Shown: in pieces, positions 23,592-32,153 of the stretch
Position numbering within the stretch: the stretch's first letter is position 1
Layout of the letters: each line of letters starts with the position of its first letter
DNA from: G963663775 sp963663775
Lineage (GTDB): Bacteria; Bacillota; Clostridia; Oscillospirales; Butyricicoccaceae
DNA: 64,000 bases
Assembly: GCA_963663775.1 (NCBI GenBank)
Contig: OY760624.1
Coordinates: 744,001 to 808,000 of the forward strand
Direction of reading: 5' to 3'
Position numbers and translations under genes: made by a program
Notes under the pieces: generated by a model
Seen by the model: only the letters and a program-made list of their open reading frames with translations
Told to the model about the DNA's origin: nothing
Database searches by the model: none

Positions 23592-25763
23592 ATGTTTGCT
23601 CGCTCCAGCGGTGTGCTGCTGCACATCACCTCATTACCTTCGCCCCATGGCATTGGCTCCTTGGGGCAAGCCGCTTATGATTTTGTTGATTTTTTGGCAG
23701 AAACACGGCAGTCCTATTGGCAAGTGCTGCCTTTAGGGCACACTGGCTTTGGTGCATCGCCGTATCAATGCTTTTCCGCTGCGGCGGGCAACCCGTATCT
23801 CATTGATTTGGATTTTTTGGCGAAAGACGGCTTACTCACCGCCGAGGAGCTGGAACAAGCCGATGCCATGCTGCCGCTTTCTGCAGCGTCTGTTCCCTTT
23901 GAAGTGCTTGCAGAGGTGCGCATGCCGCTGCTGCGACAGGCTTTTTCACGCCTAAGCGCTGTTCAGCGCCAAGCTTTGTCCGATTTTTCCGCTGCAAATG
24001 CAGACTGGCTGCCCGATTATGCCCTATTTATGTCCTTGAAATCCCATTTTCAAAACAAACCGCTTTGGAATTGGCCGGATGTAGATGCCATTCGCCGCTC
24101 CAAGACCGCACTGGCTACCTATCGTACAACCCTGGCGGAGGAAATTGCATTTTACACCTTTTTGCAGTCCACCTTTTTTGCACAATGGTCTGCGCTGCGA
24201 CAATATGCCAATGCCCATGGCGTGCGCATCATCGGCGATATGCCCATTTATGTGGCGGCGGATTCCTGTGATGTTTGGGTGCATCCGCAGCTATTCCAGC
24301 TGTCTGCTGACCGTTCGCCACGGCAAATCGCCGGTGTCCCGCCCGATTATTTTTCCAAAACCGGACAGCTTTGGGGCAACCCCGTCTATGCTTGGGATGT
24401 CCACGAAAAAGAAGACTATGCTTGGTGGCTCTGGCGCATCCGCAGCAATTTACGTCTGTTTGATGCCTTGCGCATTGACCATTTCCGCGGATTGGAATCC
24501 TTTTGGACTGTGCCTGCCCATGCAGAGAATGCCATAGACGGCGTCTGGGAAGCAGGTCCCGGGCACAAACTTCTGGATGCCATTCGTCAATCTCTCGGCG
24601 CAGTGCCGCTCATTGCAGAGGACCTTGGGGTGCAGACCGATGCAGTGCGCACCCTGTTGGCTGACAGCGGCTATCCCGGCATGCGTGTCTTGATTTTTGG
24701 CTTTGCCCTCGGTGAGGATAGCGAGCATCTGCCCCATAATTATGTACCCAACAGCATCGTCTATACCTCCACCCATGATTCCCAAACGGTATGCCAGCAG
24801 TTGGAGGACCTTTGTACGCCGTCTGAACAGGCGTTTGCTCTGCAATATCTGTCTGGGAATGCTGCCGACTCCATCGGCATGCGTGCGGTTCGCAGCGTTT
24901 TTGCATCACCTGCCCACACCGCCATGGCCGCCATGCAGGACATTCTATCGTTGGGCGCATCTGCCCGTATGAATCACCCTTCCACGATTGGCGGCTCCAA
25001 TTGGCGGTGGCGGATGCTTCCAGATGCCATCACAGATACCATTCGACAGCAGCTGCGCCAATTGACCCAAACCTATCGCCGTGCCGCCCCTGTTCCTCTG
25101 CTCCGCCCCATCACCCACATCATCTTTGATTTGGATGGTACACTGCTCAACACGTTAGGCGGATTGGCGAATGCGGTCAATTATGCGCTGTGTGCACAGG
25201 AATATCCAGAACGTTCTTTGGAAGAAGTCCGCTCTTTCGTCGGCAATGGCATTCGCAATTTGATGCACCGTGCCCTGCCGGATACCGCACCCGAAACCGC
25301 AGTGGACAGCTGTCTCGCCGCCTTCCGCAGCTATTATGACACGTATATGAAAGAAGGCACCTTCCCCTATGATGAAGTGCCGGAGCTGCTGATGCTGCTG
25401 CACACGCAAGGCATTGTCTGCGGCGTGCTGTCCAACAAATACGATCCTGCCGCCAAGGAACTAGTGCAGCACTATTTTGGCGGCACCATTGACCTGACGC
25501 TTGGCGAACGTCCGCACGTTCCCCGCAAACCCGACCCTCAAGGGGTGTCTGATTTGCTGGCTGCTTGGGGTGCAGACCCTGCCCACACGCTATACATTGG
25601 GGACAGCGCAACCGACATGCGCACGGCACGAAATGCTGGACTCTATGCCGTTGGCGTCACATGGGGATTTGGCAGCACAGAAGAATTGGAGGACGCAGGT
25701 GCACAGGCGCTGCTGGATACGCCCTCTGCACTGCTGCAGCTGCTGCATCCGTCTGCATACTAA
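23592..25763 (+). CDS. malQ: 4-alpha-glucanotransferase fused to a HAD-family phosphatase
   Basis: Residues 1-500 form a complete GH77 4-alpha-glucanotransferase (amylomaltase), which transfers alpha-1,4-glucan segments between chains: SGVLLHITSLPSPHGIGSLG, nucleophile D296 in RIDHFRG, acid/base E343 in IAEDLG, and D396 in THDSQT. Residues 508-723 form a complete phosphoglycolate-phosphatase-like HAD domain: DLDGTLLNT (D513 nucleophile, D515), GVLSNK, KPDPQG and YIGDSATDM. The two are joined by a 10-residue linker without stop codon or frameshift signs, and AGGAGG precedes the single ATG. Ordinary MalQ ends near residue 500. The HAD part might act on a sugar phosphate released in glycogen metabolism, but its substrate is unknown. 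No other glycogen genes are adjacent. Confidence 0.95.
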   Translation: MFARSSGVLLHITSLPSPHGIGSLGQAAYDFVDFLAETRQSYWQVLPLGHTGFGASPYQCFSAAAGNPYLIDLDFLAKDGLLTAEELEQADAMLPLSAASVPFEVLAEVRMPLLRQAFSRLSAVQRQALSDFSAANADWLPDYALFMSLKSHFQNKPLWNWPDVDAIRRSKTALATYRTTLAEEIAFYTFLQSTFFAQWSALRQYANAHGVRIIGDMPIYVAADSCDVWVHPQLFQLSADRSPRQIAGVPPDYFSKTGQLWGNPVYAWDVHEKEDYAWWLWRIRSNLRLFDALRIDHFRGLESFWTVPAHAENAIDGVWEAGPGHKLLDAIRQSLGAVPLIAEDLGVQTDAVRTLLADSGYPGMRVLIFGFALGEDSEHLPHNYVPNSIVYTSTHDSQTVCQQLEDLCTPSEQAFALQYLSGNAADSIGMRAVRSVFASPAHTAMAAMQDILSLGASARMNHPSTIGGSNWRWRMLPDAITDTIRQQLRQLTQTYRRAAPVPLLRPITHIIFDLDGTLLNTLGGLANAVNYALCAQEYPERSLEEVRSFVGNGIRNLMHRALPDTAPETAVDSCLAAFRSYYDTYMKEGTFPYDEVPELLMLLHTQGIVCGVLSNKYDPAAKELVQHYFGGTIDLTLGERPHVPRKPDPQGVSDLLAAWGADPAHTLYIGDSATDMRTARNAGLYAVGVTWGFGSTEELEDAGAQALLDTPSALLQLLHPSAY

Positions 25764-25867
25764 AACTCTGTATGCACCACCATGGGAGCACACACTGCCA
25801 CTGTGCTTCCATGGTTTTTCTATCCTGCGCCGTTTTGAAATTTTCTAAAATTTATTTTCAAAAACCC

Positions 25868-25896
25868 TTGACGAAACAGGCTGTCTTTGATATAAT
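25868..25896 (+). promoter_or_regulatory. promoter of tRNA-Gly
   Basis: -35 TTGACG (25868-25873), 17-bp spacer, -10 TATAAT (25891-25896). Confidence 0.85.
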
Positions 25897-25938
25897 AATA
25901 TTCGTTGATACGGCAAGCAACACAAGAAACTGACAAAT

Positions 25939-26014
25939 GCGGATGTAGCTCATCTGGTAGAGCGCCACCTTGCCAAGGTGGAGGTAGCGAGTTCGAGCCT
26001 CGTCATCCGCTCCA
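25939..26014 (+). tRNA. tRNA-Gly (anticodon GCC)
   Basis: A full cloverleaf of 76 nt with encoded CCA: acceptor stem GCGGATG/CATCCGC with T discriminator, D arm GCTC...GAGC, anticodon stem CCACC/GGTGG around TTGCCAA, and T arm with GTTCGAG. Anticodon GCC reads GGC and GGU glycine codons. Confidence 0.97.
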
Positions 26015-26045
26015 AAAAAACACTCATTTCATGAGTGTTTTTTTC
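26015..26045 (+). terminator. terminator of tRNA-Gly
   Basis: AACACTCAT/ATGAGTGTT stem (around 26019-26027 with 26031-26039), 3-nt loop, and a run of U directly after the tRNA. Confidence 0.9.
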
Positions 26046-26064
26046 TTTGTCTTGATAACGAATG

Positions 26065-26117
26065 GATACCACAACGGAAGGAATTATGACTCTTCCGTTG
26101 CGGTATCTATTTTTTAT
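26065..26117. terminator. second hairpin after tRNA-Gly
   Basis: GATACC + ACAACGGAAG (26065-26080) pairs with CTTCCGTTG + CGGTATC (26092-26107), followed rightwards by a U-rich stretch. It may be a back-up terminator; its U-run points rightwards, away from the convergent gene at 26130. Confidence 0.6.
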
Positions 26118-26129
26118 TTCTTGCACGCT

Positions 26130-28001
26130 TTATTTTTCTAACAACGAGTTTGCGTTCTTTGAAATATCTTGATATTCTGTCGCAATTTCATTCGTATTGC
26201 TCAAAATAGCCGTGATAAATTCATTCACACGCTCAATCTCTTGATTTACTTTTTCGGTGATTCCCACAATCTCATTGATGTCGCTCAGCAGTTTTTCTTC
26301 ATCTTCCTTGGTGGAATTTGCCGCCACTTTGGATTTTTCCGCAAGATTCTTGACTTCCTGCGCCACAATCGAAAAACTTTTTCCTGCTTCGCCGGCACGT
26401 GCCGCTTCAATGGATGCATTCAATGACAACAGATTGGTTTGCTCCGCAATGGAGATGATTTCGGATGCCACCGTACCAAAATTCACGATATTCTCTTTGA
26501 TATATGCAACCTTTTCATCCAATTCCCGCTGCATGTCTTGTAAATGGTCAATATCAGACGCGATGTCATGGATGTTTTTCGTATTTTCCTGTGTTGCACC
26601 CGAAACCCGCTTGATGGAGGACACAATGTCATTTACGGTGTCGGTCAGTGCCGTGTATTCATCGGCTTTCTTTTCATTCATCACCGTAATTTCTTGGTTT
26701 TGCTGCGCAATGCGTTCTTTTTCCCGCTCTGTCTCATAGACATTGTATTCCAGACAGTTTTCTTTGTGGTTATATCCATGATAAATCGCCTCTGCCATGG
26801 TGCTGCACGAGCCATATCCGCAGGCACTGCAATTTTTGGTGCGAGATTCCTCTGTGGTCTTATTCATTTGCGTGAAAATGCGTTCCAGTTCACGTTCCGG
26901 CGGACTTGCATATTTTTGGACGTTCTCCGCTGTATATTTCCGCACAAAATCCTCTAAATTTAGTTTTTTATCAAAATGCTTGAGCAGCTTTTTGGGATTG
27001 GACTTATATTTTCCAAGTTTTTTATGCCGCAACGCATTGGTTGCACGCTCAATTTCCGTCAAATCCACTTCTTTGCTGGTTCCCGTTCCATAATTGCAGC
27101 CAAACGGGCAATTCAACACATCCACCAGCAACGGTGTCTGCTGATTCTTCGCCACACGCGCACTATATTCATCCAAATATTGATAAGCGTGGTCCTGCCC
27201 CTCCACTTGCTTCACCCATGCCTCTTTTACATATTGGTAAACATTTTCCTTCAAGCCACCCGGCAGGCTGTAAATCTCCCCAAGGCTGTAGGCATCTTGG
27301 GTGAAGCCTTGATCGGCATAGGCGGATAAATTGATTTTATTCGCCTTGATGTACGCCATGAGTTTTTTAAAGGTCACATTATATGTAATCAGTCCATCGG
27401 TATTGGGGTCATGTATTTCAGCTGTTTTGGCGATACAAGGCGACAAAAACGCCAGACGCTCCGCTTTTTTCAGATATTTTCGAATATAAATCGCCAAACA
27501 CATCATGGGGCTTTGGATTGGCGACAATTTGTCCAAAATCGACTGCTGATGCTTTTGCACATAATTGACAACCGCAGGGCACGGCTGTGCCACAATCGAA
27601 TCCAGCCCATATTTTTCAATCGCACGCAAATACGCCCACGTCGTGATGTCCGCCCCAAAGGACACATCATAAAAATCCACTACGCCCAAAGCGTTCAAAT
27701 ATCCCAGAATTTTTTTATGGTTTTGATAATTGGTTTTTAAAGCAGGGGCAGAAATCACAGAAATTGCTTTTCCGTTTTTCAAGTCTTGAATAAACTGTTC
27801 GGTGTCATCCTCATAATCACGTGCTTCATGGTCACAAGCTTCGATACACTTGCCGCACATGATGCACTTATCCTCATCAATGCGCGTTTTACTTTTGCCG
27901 TCCAGCAAATAGGATATATTTGCTTCCTGAATCGGACAATATGTAATACATTTGTTACAACCTACACACTTATCTTCCTGTACCTGAATCACAGATTTCA
28001 A
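26130..28001 (-). CDS. H-cluster (HydS-like) [FeFe]-hydrogenase sensor fused to a chemotaxis-receptor signalling domain
   Basis: A soluble 623-residue protein. Order: two 4Fe-4S motifs (CVGCNKCITYCP, CIMCGKCIEACD) in the first 60 residues; an [FeFe]-hydrogenase-like domain (about 75-375) with altered H-cluster motifs AQPCPAV, SPCIAKTAE and NCPFGCNYG in place of TSCCPAW, MPCxxKxxE and the usual third motif; a Cys cluster NCSACGYGSC...C (about 391-416); then a coiled coil and a chemoreceptor hairpin tip EQTNLLSLNASIEAARAGEAG (about 520-540). There is no membrane segment. The start is taken as TTG at 28001: GGGGAGG lies 7 nt upstream, whereas the ATG at 28022 would precede that site. Such divergent H-clusters are found in putative H2 sensors, so the protein probably reports H2 or redox state to CheA-like partners; none is encoded nearby. 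Confidence 0.88.
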   Translation of the reverse strand: MKSVIQVQEDKCVGCNKCITYCPIQEANISYLLDGKSKTRIDEDKCIMCGKCIEACDHEARDYEDDTEQFIQDLKNGKAISVISAPALKTNYQNHKKILGYLNALGVVDFYDVSFGADITTWAYLRAIEKYGLDSIVAQPCPAVVNYVQKHQQSILDKLSPIQSPMMCLAIYIRKYLKKAERLAFLSPCIAKTAEIHDPNTDGLITYNVTFKKLMAYIKANKINLSAYADQGFTQDAYSLGEIYSLPGGLKENVYQYVKEAWVKQVEGQDHAYQYLDEYSARVAKNQQTPLLVDVLNCPFGCNYGTGTSKEVDLTEIERATNALRHKKLGKYKSNPKKLLKHFDKKLNLEDFVRKYTAENVQKYASPPERELERIFTQMNKTTEESRTKNCSACGYGSCSTMAEAIYHGYNHKENCLEYNVYETEREKERIAQQNQEITVMNEKKADEYTALTDTVNDIVSSIKRVSGATQENTKNIHDIASDIDHLQDMQRELDEKVAYIKENIVNFGTVASEIISIAEQTNLLSLNASIEAARAGEAGKSFSIVAQEVKNLAEKSKVAANSTKEDEEKLLSDINEIVGITEKVNQEIERVNEFITAILSNTNEIATEYQDISKNANSLLEK

Positions 28002-28141
28002 ATTTTTTCCTCCCCATATCATGCCTTGACACCGACATTTCTATGCCGTCTTGCATTTTTGTATATTTTTTCATATTTTCCCGATCTTCAACACATGATA
28101 ACAGACAAAAACATACAGTTTTGTTCATTTATCATACACTA

Positions 28142-28170
28142 AGTATACAAATAAAACCGAAAATCGTCAA
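28142..28170 (-). promoter_or_regulatory. promoter of the H-cluster sensor gene
   Basis: Read leftwards: -35 TTGACG (28165-28170), 17-bp spacer, -10 TATACT (28142-28147). The leader would be about 130 nt. The rest of the region 28002-28359 holds only the terminator at 28282-28338. Confidence 0.75.
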
Positions 28171-28281
28171 CAGTATTTTGGCATTTTGCTTCTTTTTGCA
28201 CTTGTAAAATTTTTATCAAGCCGTTTGTTTACTCTGAACATCGTATAAATTCACATTCATATTTCCGCTTTCATGCAACAT

Positions 28282-28338
28282 AAAAAAGCATACCACAAGC
28301 ATCTCTACCACCGAGAACTGCTTGCGATATGCTTTTTT
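28282..28338. terminator. bidirectional terminator after the ClC gene
   Basis: AAAAAAGCATA (28282-28292) pairs with TATGCTTTTTT (28328-28338), with an inner CAAGCA/TGCTTG stem. Read leftwards it ends the ClC gene, whose stop lies 22 nt upstream. Confidence 0.85.
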
Positions 28339-28359
28339 ATCAAGAATATTCTGCCCTAT

Positions 28360-29922
28360 CTACTCCGACTTGGTATGACACAACCCACGCAAATCCATGT
28401 TGATTTTTGCATAGGTGCACTCACTGGACATAATCACCAAATAGTCCCCCGGAGATATGATGGTGCTGCCATTGGGTACAATATCCAAATCCCCTCGATG
28501 AATGCCGACCACCAGAATTCCCTGCGGCCAGTCCACCTCTTTGATTTTTTTGCCGGACACTGCACTTCCAAATTCAACAGGAATTTCCAGAAGTCCGCCA
28601 CGCTTGTCGTTCACAGTCGCTTTTCCGCTTTTTGCTACAATACGTTCCAGCAAAGCTTCATAAATGGGTGTTACCTTCAAAATATCTGATAACAGCAGGG
28701 CAATAAACGAGCATGCCGCTACCGGGAGCAGATGTACCAACGACCCCGTCATCTCTGTTGCAAGCAAAATGCTGGTAATCGGTGCTTTGACCGAGCCGGA
28801 CAACGTGCCTGCCATTGCACAAACTGCAAAATCCGGTATGTATTCTGTTGGCATGCCAAATTGTGTGGCAATCAGCCCCAACACACTGCCCGCCAAAGCA
28901 CCCACCGAAAGAATCGGCAAGAAAATGCCGCCGGGCGTCCCACTGCCGAAGCAAATACAGGTAAATAAAAACTTAACCACCAAATAACCTAACAAAATAC
29001 AGACGCTGATTTCTGCATTTTCCGCCAAATGAATCAAGCCTTGTCCACCCCCTAAAACACCTGGCAGCAGCAGTCCGCACGGCAAGGCAATGAGCAGTGC
29101 CATACACGGGCGCAGCTTCGCCGGTATTTTTTCATATAAGGTTTGAAACGCCAGCAAGGATTTGTTCATCAGCGAACCGACCAACCCTGCAGTGAGCCCC
29201 AACGGAATCAGCCAAATATACAGCGACTGCGGCATTTGGGGGGTGCTGACAAAATCGAGCACGGGTGTCAGCCCAAAAAAATATTTGGAAACGATGTCCG
29301 CTGTTAGAGATGCTGTAGTTGCCGCCAACAAAATCAATCCGGAAAAACTGCGGTGCACTTCCTCCAGTGCAAAAATCATGCCGGACAGCGGGGCATTGAA
29401 TGCCGCAGACAACCCTGCCGCTGCACCGCCCGTAATCAGATAATTTTCCTCCAGCTTATTTTTGCTCACACGTTCCGCTAAGGATTGGCTTGCCGCCGCA
29501 CCTATTTGAATCGACGGGCCTTCTCGTCCAAGAGATAGTCCAAAAAAAGAGGAAATAAATCCTGCGATAAATCGAACCCCAAGGACGGTATACCACTTGA
29601 TTTTCATCCCATACAGCACCAAACCTTCTACCTGCGGAATGCCGCTTCCGGTTGCCATCGGTTCCAGCTTCACAAGCCATGCAATCAGCAGTCCCGCCGC
29701 TGCAATCACCACGAGCCACGGCACAATCATCACGGGATGTGTCCGCAAAAACGCATAGATTTCCACGGTTTTTTCGGTGCCAAACTCAATGCCCAGTCGA
29801 TACAGCACCACCAACAAGCCTGCAAGCGCACCGGAAAGCAATCCCTTGAGCGCAATGCTCCATTTGATTTTGTTCAAACTGGAAAGTATTTTATATACCT
29901 TTGACTGGTTCTTATCATCCAA
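28360..29922 (-). CDS. ClC-family chloride channel or H+/Cl- antiporter with TrkA-C domain
   Basis: A 520-residue membrane protein with the ClC selectivity motifs GSGIPQ, GREGPS (gating Glu) and GSGTPGGIFLP, and the FALEEVH stretch where antiporters carry the internal proton Glu. Roughly ten to twelve hydrophobic segments span residues 25-420. The last 80 residues form a cytosolic TrkA-C/RCK-C-like domain (IVVGIHRGDLDIVPNGSTIISPGDYLVIM) that may bind a small ligand. It is not a fluoride CLC, as the GREGPS motif is of the chloride type. Monocistronic, leftward. Confidence 0.94.
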   Translation of the reverse strand: MDDKNQSKVYKILSSLNKIKWSIALKGLLSGALAGLLVVLYRLGIEFGTEKTVEIYAFLRTHPVMIVPWLVVIAAAGLLIAWLVKLEPMATGSGIPQVEGLVLYGMKIKWYTVLGVRFIAGFISSFFGLSLGREGPSIQIGAAASQSLAERVSKNKLEENYLITGGAAAGLSAAFNAPLSGMIFALEEVHRSFSGLILLAATTASLTADIVSKYFFGLTPVLDFVSTPQMPQSLYIWLIPLGLTAGLVGSLMNKSLLAFQTLYEKIPAKLRPCMALLIALPCGLLLPGVLGGGQGLIHLAENAEISVCILLGYLVVKFLFTCICFGSGTPGGIFLPILSVGALAGSVLGLIATQFGMPTEYIPDFAVCAMAGTLSGSVKAPITSILLATEMTGSLVHLLPVAACSFIALLLSDILKVTPIYEALLERIVAKSGKATVNDKRGGLLEIPVEFGSAVSGKKIKEVDWPQGILVVGIHRGDLDIVPNGSTIISPGDYLVIMSSECTYAKINMDLRGLCHTKSE

Positions 29923-30065
29923 CTTTCTCCCCCCAAATCACCGTTCACTTTTTCAAACATAAAAATTATAGCACATCTATACCCGATACGCAAATCCGCA
30001 CCTGTGCGTTTTCGTGGCTTTTGCACAGATCAAATTTGCCATCTTATTTGCTTTGCATTTTAATG

Positions 30066-30094
30066 TTGCATATTGTCATGGTTTATGCTATCAT
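30066..30094 (+). promoter_or_regulatory. promoter of the acetate/succinate transporter gene
   Basis: -35 TTGCAT (30066-30071), 17-bp spacer, extended -10 TGC-TATCAT (30089-30094). Confidence 0.75.
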
Positions 30095-30135
30095 CTATAA
30101 GCATTCTATACATTGAATTATTATTGGAGGATTTT

Positions 30136-30699
30136 ATGTCGACCGAAAAAATGGAAACTGCTGTTGCAAACCCCGGACCGCTTGGCCTGTTGGGCTTTGG
30201 CATGACCACCCTGTTACTGAATCTGCACAATGCGCAAATTATCCCGCTGTCTGTTGTAATTCTAGCGATGGGCTTATGCCTTGGCGGCGCAGCACAAATC
30301 ATTGCCGGCATTATGGAGTTCAAAAAAGGCAACGCCTTTGGTGCCACCGCATTCACTGCCTATGGCTTCTTCTGGTGGTCACTTGTGTTGATTTGGACCA
30401 ATCCTTTTCCCAACATCGAACCCGCAGACGAAACCAGCATGGGCTTCTATCTGCTGTTTTGGGGTATTTTTACCGCAGCAATGTTCATCGGCACGCTCAA
30501 GCACACTCGTGCGTCCCAAGTGGTATTCCTCACGCTGACCATTTTGTTTTTCCTGCTGTCTGCGGCGGATTTCACAGGGTCTGCCTCCATTAAATTGTTG
30601 GCTGGCTGGGTCGGCATCGTCTGCGGTGCTTCCGCTGTGTATGGCAGCCTCGGACAAATCATCAATGCAGAATTCAAAAAGACCATTCTGCCGTTATAA
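30136..30699 (+). CDS. satP: SatP/YaaH (GPR1/FUN34) acetate/succinate transporter
   Basis: A 187-residue membrane protein with six hydrophobic helices and the family signature NPGPLGLLGFG near the N-terminus (consensus NPAPLGL), plus GGAAQIIAGIMEFKKGN and YGFFWWSLV. Members carry acetate or succinate across the cytoplasmic membrane, which fits a fermenter exchanging short-chain acids. GGAGG precedes the ATG at 30136. Monocistronic with its own promoter and terminator. Confidence 0.95.
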   Translation: MSTEKMETAVANPGPLGLLGFGMTTLLLNLHNAQIIPLSVVILAMGLCLGGAAQIIAGIMEFKKGNAFGATAFTAYGFFWWSLVLIWTNPFPNIEPADETSMGFYLLFWGIFTAAMFIGTLKHTRASQVVFLTLTILFFLLSAADFTGSASIKLLAGWVGIVCGASAVYGSLGQIINAEFKKTILPL

Positions 30700-30722
30700 G
30701 CATCTGTCCGCTATCTTATTGC

Positions 30723-30762
30723 AAAAGAAGCACCTATCCCAACACGGATAGGTGCTTCTTTT
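30723..30762. terminator. bidirectional terminator between satP and gluQ
   Basis: Perfect 17-bp stem (30723-30739 with 30746-30762; core AGAAGCACCTATCC) flanked by A and U runs on the two sides, serving the convergent genes. Confidence 0.92.
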
Positions 30763-30765
30763 CAT

Positions 30766-31710
30766 TTATAGACCGCTTAAATCCCGATATGCCTCTTCTG
30801 TCAGCACAATGTCCTGCCGCACAATCTTTGCTTTTGCATAGCAGGAAATCAACTCCTGCGCCGTCAACGCTTCCGGTTGCGGCAACAATCCCATAAAATA
30901 TGCCAATTTGCCGAGCAGCGGTGCGGCATGTGTATAATTACGCCGCAGTACCTCCATATCCAAATCTTGGTCACGCTTTGCCAATCGTCGCCCATCCGGC
31001 GCACACAACAGCGGAATATGCAGAAAAGACGGTGGTTTCCACCCAAAAAGCGCATATAGATACAGCTGCCGTGGGGTAGAGTCCAGCAAATCCCGTCCAC
31101 GCACCACCTCTGTGACGCCCATCTGCGCATCGTCCACCACAACTGCCAACTGATATGCATAGACACCGTCCGCACGCCGCAACACAATGTCGCCGCACGC
31201 CTGCGCAAGCGATTCGGTATACGTGCCGCAAAGTTCATCTGTGAACGAAATCGTTTGATTTGGCATCCGCAGGCGCATGGCAGGCGGCTTTTGCTGCATT
31301 CGCTCTGCCACTTCCTGTGCGGATAACCCACGGCATGTGCCCGGATAAATCAGCTGTCCATCCGCACGATGCGGTGCACTTGCTGCATGCAGTGCCGCAC
31401 GGGTACAAAAGCAGGGATAGGCTTTTTCTGCAAGCTGTTCAAATGCTGCGGCATAGCGTGCCGTACATTTGCTTTGCTGATAGCGTTCTCCGCCCTCCAA
31501 ACCGCCTTCATCCCAATCCAGTCCAAGCCAGCGCAAATCCGCTTGCAATTGCGCGGCATAGATGGGTTTACAGCGTTGTGTGTCCAAATCCTCAATGCGC
31601 AAAATCATGTGTCCCGCTTGGGCACGTGCGCTCAGCCATGCCGCAAGCGCACACAACACATTCCCTGCGTGCATCCGTCCACTGGGTGACGGTGCAAATC
31701 TTCCTACCAT
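30766..31710 (-). CDS. gluQ: glutamyl-Q tRNA(Asp) synthetase
   Basis: Truncated glutamyl-tRNA-synthetase paralogue of 314 residues that in characterised members attaches glutamate to queuosine in tRNA-Asp. It has the class I motifs APSPSGRMHAGN (HIGH type) and RRLAKRDQD (KMSKS type) and the zinc-binding pattern CFC...Y..TC (YPCFCTRAAL then IYPGTCRG) typical of GluQ-RS, but no anticodon-binding domain. The start at 31710 (MVGRFAPSPSG) was chosen over 31776, which would run into the upstream gene and add 22 unconserved residues. Leftward, 19 nt after the HEPN gene. Confidence 0.92.
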   Translation of the reverse strand: MVGRFAPSPSGRMHAGNVLCALAAWLSARAQAGHMILRIEDLDTQRCKPIYAAQLQADLRWLGLDWDEGGLEGGERYQQSKCTARYAAAFEQLAEKAYPCFCTRAALHAASAPHRADGQLIYPGTCRGLSAQEVAERMQQKPPAMRLRMPNQTISFTDELCGTYTESLAQACGDIVLRRADGVYAYQLAVVVDDAQMGVTEVVRGRDLLDSTPRQLYLYALFGWKPPSFLHIPLLCAPDGRRLAKRDQDLDMEVLRRNYTHAAPLLGKLAYFMGLLPQPEALTAQELISCYAKAKIVRQDIVLTEEAYRDLSGL

Positions 31711-31729
31711 GCGTTTTCCTCTGTGCTCC

Positions 31730-32137
31730 TTATTTCGATGCAATTTTATGCGGTCTGCCGCTGATATACAGTTCACTGCGGATTGCAGAAAACATGCGCT
31801 CGGTCATTGCCAGCATAGCACCCACCTGCGCTTCGCTTAACTCAAACGGCAAGTCAGTGGGGTAGCGTGTTTCAATATAGAGATTGTTGAGCGATGCACT
31901 TTCGTCTAAATATTCCAGAAACATGGCATCCTGCTGTGCCGCCTGCCGACATAAATAGGTCAAGTTATGTCCATCATAGTGCCTGCCGGTTTTAAACAAT
32001 AAATACCCCTTGAGTGCCTTTTCAATGCTCTGCTGGCAATGAAATGCAACATTCTGAATGCCTCCATCCCATGTCAGCAGAATGCGGGCAGCCTGCAAAT
32101 CAAACAACGCTTTGTCAAGCCACTTATAATAATACAT
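31730..32137 (-). CDS. HEPN-domain protein of a HEPN/MNT-like pair
   Basis: An all-helical 135-residue protein with the HEPN layout: KWLDKALFDLQAARILL, NVAFHCQQSIEKALKGYLLF and the RX4H motif in GRHYDGHNLTYL, the catalytic pair of HEPN ribonucleases. It lies directly after a small nucleotidyltransferase-like gene. HEPN/MNT pairs act as toxin-antitoxin systems in other bacteria. The start at 32137 follows AGAGGCGG and avoids overlap with that gene; an ATG at 32170 (with GGGGGA upstream) is a possible alternative that adds 11 basic residues. Confidence 0.82.
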   Translation of the reverse strand: MYYYKWLDKALFDLQAARILLTWDGGIQNVAFHCQQSIEKALKGYLLFKTGRHYDGHNLTYLCRQAAQQDAMFLEYLDESASLNNLYIETRYPTDLPFELSEAQVGAMLAMTERMFSAIRSELYISGRPHKIASK

Positions 32138-32153
32138 GCTGTCCGAGCCGCCT

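Noticed and set aside
28360..29922. Fluoride-specific CLC
   Set aside because: The GREGPS and GSGIPQ motifs are those of chloride-type ClC proteins.
31711..31776. Upstream start for GluQ-RS
   Set aside because: It would overlap the HEPN gene and add residues before the conserved APSPSG start; the ATG at 31710 has a GAGG site.
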